Below are positions 5,824 through 10,506 of a stretch of DNA of 10,506 nucleotides, in pieces. Position 1 is the stretch's first letter, and each line of letters starts with the position of its first letter. Source of the stretch: JBMNRY01 sp050944915. Lineage in GTDB: Bacteria; Bacillota; Limnochordia; JAAZLZ01. Location: contig JBMNRY010000070.1 in NCBI GenBank assembly GCA_050944915.1, positions 1-10,506 of the forward strand. The letters run 5' to 3'. The notes beneath the pieces were generated by a model. It had not been told where the DNA came from, did not search any database, and worked only from the letters and a program-made list of their open reading frames with translations. The position numbers were made by a program, and so were the translations under genes.

Positions 5824-6777
5824 GTGCCCGAGGTAGTTACTTTAGGTGAAACCATGGTGTTGATGGATCCTTCTACCAGCGGCCCCCTCCGTTATGTACC
5901 CTTTTTCCACAAATCTATCGCCGGGGCCGAATCTAATCTCTGTATCGGCTTGGTTCGCTTGGGCCACAGCGCCGGTTGGATCAGCAACTTAGGTGATGAC
6001 GAATTCGGCAAATATATTTTATCCTTCATCCGTGGGGAAGGTGTCGACGTATCCCAGGTTCAAATGGATCCCCAGCATTCGACAGGGGTAATGTTCAAAG
6101 AACGGCGGGAAGTCGGTGAGACAAAGGTCTACTACTACCGCAAAGACACTCCGGCAAGCCGAATGCAGCCCGAACAGCTCGATCCCGGTTATATCGCTTC
6201 GGCTAAATTCCTCCACGTCACCGGTATTACCCCGGCTCTAAGTCCCTCTTGTGCTAAGACGGTGTGGCGGGCAATGGAGCTGGCCCAAGAAGCCGGTGTG
6301 AAAATCTCCTTTGACCCAAATTTGCGGCTGCGGTTGTGGAAGGTGGAGGATGCCCGCCGGGAGATGCCCTCCTTGATGGCCAAAGCCGATGTAGTCTTGC
6401 CTGGTATTGACGAAGCCGAGATCATCCTAGGCACTAGAGATCCCGGGGAGATCGCCCAACGGATCCTAGAACTAGGGCCCCAGATTGTAGCAGTCAAACT
6501 TGGCAAGGATGGTGCCTATGTAGCCCATCGGGATGGCCAACGCCTGCTGGTACCGGGCTTTCCCATCGAACGGGTCGTTGATCCCGTCGGCGCTGGAGAC
6601 GGTTTTGCCGCCGGCTTCTTAGCGGGGCTAATCAGAGGCTATTCCTTAGAAGAAGCAGCTCGGTTAGCCAACGGGGTTGGTGCAATGGCTGTCACCGTTA
6701 CCGGCGATATTGAAGGATTGCCTACGGAGCGGGAATTAGCGGAATTTCTCGGGGAGGTCAAAGGTATCGATCGCTAA
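5824..6777 (+). CDS. kdgK: PfkB-family 2-keto-3-deoxygluconate kinase
   Basis: The 317-residue ribokinase-fold enzyme most likely phosphorylates 2-keto-3-deoxy-D-gluconate, or a close epimer, to KDPG with ATP. The N-terminal GE block leads into the GAESNLCIGLVRLG substrate-binding region. YYYRKDTPAS (103-112) is the sugar-acid-specific signature of KDG kinases. DPVGAGDGF carries the anion-hole GAGD (256-259) with catalytic base Asp259. The GTG start at 5824 follows GGGGAG (5813-5818), which begins right after the dehydratase stop codon. Pairing with a dehydratase that makes 2-keto-3-deoxy acids supports the assignment. The aldolase needed to split the product is not in this window. No terminator is evident right after the gene. 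Confidence 0.9.
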   Translation: MPEVVTLGETMVLMDPSTSGPLRYVPFFHKSIAGAESNLCIGLVRLGHSAGWISNLGDDEFGKYILSFIRGEGVDVSQVQMDPQHSTGVMFKERREVGETKVYYYRKDTPASRMQPEQLDPGYIASAKFLHVTGITPALSPSCAKTVWRAMELAQEAGVKISFDPNLRLRLWKVEDARREMPSLMAKADVVLPGIDEAEIILGTRDPGEIAQRILELGPQIVAVKLGKDGAYVAHRDGQRLLVPGFPIERVVDPVGAGDGFAAGFLAGLIRGYSLEEAARLANGVGAMAVTVTGDIEGLPTERELAEFLGEVKGIDR

Positions 6778-6798
6778 AACCCGCCTTTCATCGACGGC

Positions 6799-6807
6799 TG
6801 TGGATAA
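6799..6807 (-). promoter_or_regulatory. Perfect DnaA-box 9-mer
   Basis: TGTGGATAA on the plus strand is TTATCCACA on the minus strand, the consensus DnaA box. It lies alone in the 96-bp gap between kdgK and the small cysteine-rich gene. With no cluster and no AT-rich unwinding region around it, this is not an origin. It could be a titration or regulatory site, or chance. Confidence 0.3.
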
Positions 6808-6873
6808 TTGCCCCAAGGGAGCTGGCTTTCCCCACCCCCAGGGTGTATACTAAAGCTTGATTGGGGGGATTTG

Positions 6874-7071
6874 ATGGCTAAGTATGAGTTGGAGTGTGCC
6901 TGTGGCGAGTGCTTTACCATCGACAATCCTGGGACCAAGGAGCCCATCCGATGTCCCGTCTGTGGTAGTAGGGAGTTCATCCAAATTTATGGGGGGCTGC
7001 GGGTCAACTGTAAAGGAACAGTTGTGCCTGCAGGAGAGAATCCTTGTTGTGGATGCTGTTGTGGGAAATAA
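6874..7071 (+). CDS. Small cysteine-rich zinc-ribbon-like protein
   Basis: The 65-residue product has 11 cysteines. Cys8, Cys10 and Cys13 (CACGEC) pair with CPVC at 27-30 as a likely zinc ribbon. A further Cys46 follows, and the C terminus ends CCGCCC (58-63) before Gly-Lys. The first part resembles small rubredoxin- or zinc-ribbon-type proteins; the tail looks metallothionein-like. I do not recognise a named family. The ATG at 6874 follows TTGGGGGGAT (SD at 6863-6868), and a TATACT -10-like box lies at 6846-6851 without a clear -35. In-frame codons back to 6808 lack a ribosome binding site. The gene ends 3 nt before a strong terminator and appears monocistronic. Confidence 0.75.
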   Translation: MAKYELECACGECFTIDNPGTKEPIRCPVCGSREFIQIYGGLRVNCKGTVVPAGENPCCGCCCGK

Positions 7072-7074
7072 GAA

Positions 7075-7100
7075 AAGGCCCCTGGTTAGCCGGGGGCCTT
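7075..7100. terminator. Bidirectional intrinsic terminator
   Basis: An 11-bp stem (7075-7085 with 7090-7100, one T-G wobble) closes a TTAG loop between the convergent small cysteine-rich gene and the lipoprotein gene. On the minus strand it runs into TTTTCTTATTT, a good tail for the lipoprotein transcript. On the plus strand the tail is weaker (TTAGTATTGTT). Confidence 0.8.
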
Positions 7101-7114
7101 AGTATTGTTAATCC

Positions 7115-7813
7115 CTATTCTTTGTCTACCCGCACGTATTTATAAGTTGGGTAGAAGGCTCGGGCGAAGGGAAGGACGGCATTGCGGATGGCTTCCTGCC
7201 TGGCCTTGGGAATATCGTGGCGGTTAGTCCAGGGGATCATCCAGATAGGCGGTGGTGCCGTTTCGGCGCCGGGCCAGCCGGGAAGGGTTATGTAACGGAC
7301 TTGTCTCCCTTCACCTTGGGTCCCTTTAGAATAAATGATCATCCCTGTTTTAGCATCGATGACCTGGCCAACCATTTTGGCGTGGACCGTAGTGATCTGG
7401 CGTGAGGACCAGGAAGGATGTTCAGAATAATCATCCCGGCGGGGAGGTTCCATATAAACATCTTCGGAATAGTAGGTTGCCGAGGCGACGATCAGTGCAT
7501 CGGCTCCAGTTTGGGCACCTAACTGGCGGGCTCGTTGGGGTGATAAGTTTCGGGAACCGAAATTTTGGGCACGATATCTTTCAATGATGATGTAGCGGCC
7601 GTTTCGTCGGAAATGATCGATCAGCATGTTTTCCATTTCCCGGGCTAAACCGGGGTCTTCCGATTCATTATTGAATTCGATAATGGCAATTTTCTCAATG
7701 CCCTCAGTAGGGACTTCGGGGGGAACTTCCACCTGCACCCTTTCGCCGCCACAACCGGTCAAGAACAGGGCGAGGCAGGCGATGAATAGAAAATAATAGA
7801 TTTTTTCACCCAC
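7115..7813 (-). CDS. Lipoprotein with a CsgG-like N-terminal region
   Basis: This is a 232-residue exported lipoprotein. A charged start (GEK) and hydrophobic core lead to the lipobox LTGC, with the lipidated Cys21 followed by Gly-Gly. The mature part begins with a Pro/Val-rich linker, then IAIIEFNNES and a helix ending in IIIERYRAQ. A segment resembling QLGAQTGADALIVASAT follows. This order of elements is typical of CsgG/LpoB-like nucleotide-binding-fold lipoproteins. The C-terminal third is rich in Pro and Trp and unfamiliar. I chose the GTG at 7813 because AAAAGGAGGTT lies 8 nt upstream and gives a compact signal peptide. An ATG at 7855 would place 14 extra residues before it, without a ribosome binding site. 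It diverges from a Lol-type transporter. The lipoprotein call is firm; the exact role is not known. Confidence 0.85.
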   Translation of the reverse strand: MGEKIYYFLFIACLALFLTGCGGERVQVEVPPEVPTEGIEKIAIIEFNNESEDPGLAREMENMLIDHFRRNGRYIIIERYRAQNFGSRNLSPQRARQLGAQTGADALIVASATYYSEDVYMEPPRRDDYSEHPSWSSRQITTVHAKMVGQVIDAKTGMIIYSKGTQGEGRQVRYITLPGWPGAETAPPPIWMIPWTNRHDIPKARQEAIRNAVLPFARAFYPTYKYVRVDKE

Positions 7814-7858
7814 AAAGTTAACCTCCTTTTTTCCGGGACACTTGTGTTTTCGCACCTA

Positions 7859-7880
7859 GGAGAGGGAAATCCTCCTCTCC
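7859..7880. repeat. Inverted repeat in the lipoprotein/permease divergent spacer
   Basis: GGAGAGG (7859-7865) and CCTCTCC (7874-7880) form a perfect 7-bp inverted repeat with an 8-nt spacer. It lies midway in the 114-bp gap between the divergent lipoprotein and permease genes. Its place suggests an operator or leader hairpin. I found no clear promoter boxes in the gap. Confidence 0.35.
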
Positions 7881-7927
7881 AAACGAAGTAATTGATAAAT
7901 TCTTACCCGAGGGAAGGAGAAGCCTGC

Positions 7928-9058
7928 ATGCCCTTTTTCCTGCACGCCGCCCTCCGTTATATCTTCGCCCGTCCCAAATCGAGCCTGGTGGCCATCACCG
8001 GGATTGTGGCCGCGGTAGCAGCACTGCTGGTCGTCCTTGGGATCACCAATGGTCTTCATGCCCACCTCCTTGAACAACTCCTAGGCTTAGAACCCCATCT
8101 GGAACTCTTAGCGGGGATCGACTATCCCCTGAGCGACTATGGTTCCGTCGTTGAGGAAGTGGCAGGGGTGCCCCATGTCCGAGAAGTGACCCCTTATGTG
8201 CAAGGCCAGGTCCTCATCGGGCGGGAGGGCACCGCTCCCCAAGGGATCTATATCCGGGGGATCGATGAGCCCTATGCCGTCTTCGCCCCCTATGTTGATG
8301 GTTGGGGAGAGGGGCTGCTCATGGGCGGTAAGCTGGCCGATAGCTTAGGTGTTGAAAAGGGCGGAAGGGTCTTTTTAGTAGGGGCCCGGGGCCAGCGGAC
8401 GGTGACTGTGGCCGGCCTTTTTTCGACAGGTATGGACCAATACGATCGCCGGTTGGCCTACCTACCCTTAGAGTGGGGACAAGGTCTCCTCGGCTATGGA
8501 CCCGATGAAGTGACGGGCTTGGCCGTCTGGTTAGATGATCCTCTGCGGGCGGGGGAAGCTGCCGCTGCCCTCCAGGAGCGAACCGGTTTGTGGGTCCGCA
8601 GCTGGCAGGAAAAACAAAAGAATCTGTTGGCAGTGGCCGCTGTTGAACGGCAGGCCATGATTGCAATTCTACTGGTAACCTTTGTGGTGGCCGGTATCGG
8701 TGTTGCTAATGTATTGTGGTTAAACGTTTGGGAGAAAAGGCGGGATATTGCTGTCTTGCAGGCCATAGGGGCGAGGCGGCCCTTACTCTTCGGGATTTTC
8801 TTTAGCCAGGGATTAATGTTAGGGTTGTTCGGTTTGATAGGCGGAACCGCCCTGGGATTGGGAACCCTTTACTGGTTACGGGGTAAGCCAATCTCCATCC
8901 CTGAATTGACCCGTGTTCAATATATTCCCGTGCTCATTGAAAGCCGGGATTTATTACTGGCTGCTGGCCTAGCCCTGACCATATCGGCCCTGGCCGGTTT
9001 AACTGTCCTTTGGCAGGTTGGCCGCCGATCCATCGCCCGGGAGGTACACTATGAGTAA
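7928..9058 (+). CDS. LolC/LolE-type (FtsX-like) ABC transporter permease
   Basis: The 376-residue inner-membrane permease has the lipoprotein-releasing/MacB topology. TM1 lies at about 20-40, a large extracytoplasmic domain at about 41-238, and three further helices at about 243-265, 286-313 and 345-365. N-terminal ALRYIFARPKS and GITNGLHAHLLEQLLGLEPH match LolC/E. The EKRRDIAVLQAIGA motif after TM2 is the cytoplasmic segment that contacts the ATPase. I chose the ATG at 7928 because AAGGAGA (7914-7920) precedes it; a TTG at 7892 in the same frame has no such signal. It overlaps the ATPase gene by 8 bp, a sign of translational coupling. Only one permease gene is present, so a homodimer (as in LolF systems) is the simplest model. 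An antimicrobial-peptide or macrolide exporter role is the alternative. Confidence 0.88.
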   Translation: MPFFLHAALRYIFARPKSSLVAITGIVAAVAALLVVLGITNGLHAHLLEQLLGLEPHLELLAGIDYPLSDYGSVVEEVAGVPHVREVTPYVQGQVLIGREGTAPQGIYIRGIDEPYAVFAPYVDGWGEGLLMGGKLADSLGVEKGGRVFLVGARGQRTVTVAGLFSTGMDQYDRRLAYLPLEWGQGLLGYGPDEVTGLAVWLDDPLRAGEAAAALQERTGLWVRSWQEKQKNLLAVAAVERQAMIAILLVTFVVAGIGVANVLWLNVWEKRRDIAVLQAIGARRPLLFGIFFSQGLMLGLFGLIGGTALGLGTLYWLRGKPISIPELTRVQYIPVLIESRDLLLAAGLALTISALAGLTVLWQVGRRSIAREVHYE

Positions 9059-9737
9059 AGGGTCGGTTTTGGAACTGCAAGATGTGCATAAGCTTTATGG
9101 AGACGGGGAGTTGGAGCCGGTCCTTAAGGGGGTCTCCTTAAAGGTAGTCCCGGGGGAAATGTTAGGCATCCTCGGCGTATCGGGATCGGGCAAAACAACC
9201 CTGTTGAATATCATGGGTCTGTTGGAACCCGCTTCTAGCGGTCGCGTTTTGATCATGGACGAGGATTGTACAGCTGTTTCTACTGCGGAGGGATCCGTCA
9301 TCCGGAATAAATATCTCGGGTTCGTCTTCCAATTCTTTTGCCTATTACCCGAATTTAGCCTCTGGGAGAACATTTTGATTCCCTCCTATTTCCACCCCTC
9401 CAGACAGGACCGACGGGCCCGGGCGGAAGAGCTGGTCAGGAGGTTAGAGATCGGCCATGTGGTGGGACGGCGGCCGGGTCAGGTTTCCGGCGGTGAAAAG
9501 CAAAGGGCGGCTCTGGCCAGGGCGTTGATCAATGAACCGGTCCTGCTGCTGGCCGATGAGCCGACGGGAAACCTGGACCAGGAAAATTCCCAGCGGATAT
9601 TTGGCTTGATTAGGGAGTTGGTGGAGGAAGAAGGATTGGCTGCCGTCGTCGTCACCCATGATGTGGCGTTGGCCCAAGGGTATTGCCACCGCCTTTTATA
9701 TCTTCAGGATGGAATTCTTCAAAAGGCATCAGGGTAA
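9051..9737 (+). CDS. LolD/MacB-type ABC transporter ATP-binding protein
   Basis: The 228-residue cytoplasmic ATPase should power the preceding permease. All motifs are present: Walker A GVSGSGKTT (42-50) with Lys48, a Q-loop in FVFQFFCLLPEFS, signature VSGGEKQR (145-152), Walker B VLLLADEPTGNLD with catalytic Glu170, and switch His203 in VVTHD. The LLPEFSLWENI segment after the Q-loop is typical of the LolD/MacB/FtsE group. The ATG at 9051 lies inside the end of the permease gene and is preceded by GGGAGGT (9039-9045). A start at 9018 lacks a ribosome binding site. The Lon-like gene follows 12 nt later, so all three may form one transcript, though that third gene need not be functionally related. 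Confidence 0.92.
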   Translation: MSKGSVLELQDVHKLYGDGELEPVLKGVSLKVVPGEMLGILGVSGSGKTTLLNIMGLLEPASSGRVLIMDEDCTAVSTAEGSVIRNKYLGFVFQFFCLLPEFSLWENILIPSYFHPSRQDRRARAEELVRRLEIGHVVGRRPGQVSGGEKQRAALARALINEPVLLLADEPTGNLDQENSQRIFGLIRELVEEEGLAAVVVTHDVALAQGYCHRLLYLQDGILQKASG

Positions 9738-9749
9738 GGGGGCGATCTA

Positions 9750-10506
9750 GTGAACCCAGACATCGATAGGGATAAACGACTCACAGCCGAAGAGTTGAGG
9801 GGACAGAATCTAGAGGCGATCTGGGATTTTGCAACGACGGCCGAACTACCCTCCCTGACAGGCATCATCGGCCAAGCAAGGGCGGCCAAGGCCTTTGAAT
9901 TTGGTCTTCAAATAAAGGACAAAGGATACAACATCTTTGTTAGCGGCCTCAGCGGGACCGGCAAAGCCACCTATGCTAAGGAGATGGCTGCCCAATTGGC
10001 CCGGCAGGAAGCAACACCGTCCGATTGGGTCTATGTCCATAATTTCGCCCATCCCCATCGTCCCTTGGCCCTCGAGCTGCCCCCTGGGCGGGGTCGGGAA
10101 TTGGTCAAAGATATGGAGGAATTTCTGGACGAAATCAGGATGGGACTACCGAAGATTTTCAATGGGGAAGATTACGAGCGCCGGCGAACGGAGTTGCTGG
10201 CTACTTACCAGGAAGAAAGTCAGCAGATCATCCACGAGCTGGAAGAATATGCTAAGGACCGGGATTTCGTTCTCAAAAGGACGGGAAACGGCTTCATCAC
10301 CCTACCGGCCCCGAAGGGGAAGATATTGGAATCGGAGGAGTATGCTGCCCTGGAAACGGAAGAGAAACGGGAACTGGAGTCCCGGGGCAAGGAGGTCCAA
10401 ACCCGTTTATCCGATGCCCTTAGGCAGATACGGAACTTGGAAAAGGAAGCCAGGGAAAAGGTGGAACAATTAGAGCGGGAGGTAACTCTCAGCGCCTTAG
10501 GGCCGC
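9750..10506 (+). CDS. Lon-family ATP-dependent protease (AAA_32 type), 5' part
   Basis: The frame is open from a GTG at 9750 to the window edge with no stop (252 codons). It is the start of a protein that in relatives is about 750-800 residues, with the Lon protease domain at the C terminus, beyond this window. GIIGQARAAKAFEFGLQI (residues about 38-55) and GYNIFVSGLSGTGKAT (59-74) are typical of this Lon-like group. The P-loop has Lys72, but the next residue is Ala73 where Ser or Thr is usual, with Thr74 following. HRPLALELPPGRG (about 99-111) is the next conserved block. Residues from about 145 on form a charged, helical, probably coiled-coil insert. AAGGGGG (9736-9742) gives a good ribosome binding site 7 nt before the GTG. 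It begins 12 nt after the ABC ATPase gene. Confidence 0.88.
   Translation, partial: MNPDIDRDKRLTAEELRGQNLEAIWDFATTAELPSLTGIIGQARAAKAFEFGLQIKDKGYNIFVSGLSGTGKATYAKEMAAQLARQEATPSDWVYVHNFAHPHRPLALELPPGRGRELVKDMEEFLDEIRMGLPKIFNGEDYERRRTELLATYQEESQQIIHELEEYAKDRDFVLKRTGNGFITLPAPKGKILESEEYAALETEEKRELESRGKEVQTRLSDALRQIRNLEKEAREKVEQLEREVTLSALGP

Noticed and set aside
8391..8426. Possible terminator (GGCC repeats followed by six T) inside the permease gene
   Set aside because: Only a 5-bp stem with a long loop forms, and the T-run does not abut it. It reads as a coincidence of GC-rich codons.
8319..8766. Minus-strand open frames opposite the permease
   Set aside because: Low-complexity Pro/Arg/Ser-rich translations antisense to a well-supported gene.
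9937..10473. 178-residue plus-strand open frame
   Set aside because: It lies out of frame within the Lon-like gene that starts at 9750. Its translation is Arg/Trp/Ser-rich and unlike any protein family, as expected for a shadow frame.

Overview
The window looks like ordinary chromosomal DNA from a moderately GC-rich member of the Bacillota (Firmicutes) or a close relative. The reasons are strong purine-rich ribosome binding sites in front of nearly every gene, frequent GTG starts, sigma-A-like promoters and short U-tailed terminators. No rRNA, tRNA, CRISPR array, transposase or integrase was seen. The set of genes (DUF2148 protein, NhaC-type antiporter, 2-keto-3-deoxy sugar acid enzymes, Lol-type ABC transporter, Lon-like protease) would suit a deep-branching clostridial or Limnochordia-like lineage. 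That placement is inference only.

Layout, left to right. (1) 17-2015 (+): a DUF2148 ferredoxin-domain protein, then an NhaC-superfamily secondary transporter whose ribosome binding site is separated from its GTG start by a perfect palindrome. (2) 2012-3590 (-): a JAMM/M67 metallopeptidase gene followed by cysK, driven by a near-consensus promoter with an operator-like inverted repeat at its start point. The operon runs head-on into the transporter gene, and the two reading frames overlap by 4 bp over a terminator hairpin. (3) 3621-6777: a divergent sugar-acid locus. A fumarylacetoacetate-hydrolase-family gene points left. A mandelate-racemase-type dehydratase and a 2-keto-3-deoxygluconate kinase (KdgK) point right. 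The 130-bp spacer carries two overlapping promoters and a run of palindromes. (4) 6778-7100: a perfect DnaA-box 9-mer, a 65-residue protein with 11 cysteines, and a terminator shared by both strands. (5) 7115-9737: a lipoprotein with a CsgG-like N-terminal region (-) divergent from a LolC/E-type permease and its LolD-type ATPase (+). (6) 9750 to the window end (+): the 5' part of a Lon-family ATP-dependent protease gene, which continues past the edge.

How the genes fit together. The dehydratase should produce a 2-keto-3-deoxy sugar acid, which the kinase phosphorylates for an aldolase not present here. The FAH-family enzyme could serve a parallel hydrolytic branch. The JAMM protease beside cysK recalls the mec-cysO-cysM arrangement of actinobacteria, in which a sulfur-carrier protein donates sulfide, but no carrier gene is visible here and the cysteine synthase looks like ordinary CysK. 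A Lol-like transporter beside a lipoprotein raises the question of an outer membrane, or at least of dedicated lipoprotein handling.

Nothing here is clearly a new defence or mobile system. The most interesting signals are regulatory architecture (the 590-605, 1984-2012, 3532-3589 and 4614-4685 regions) and residue losses in the transporter.
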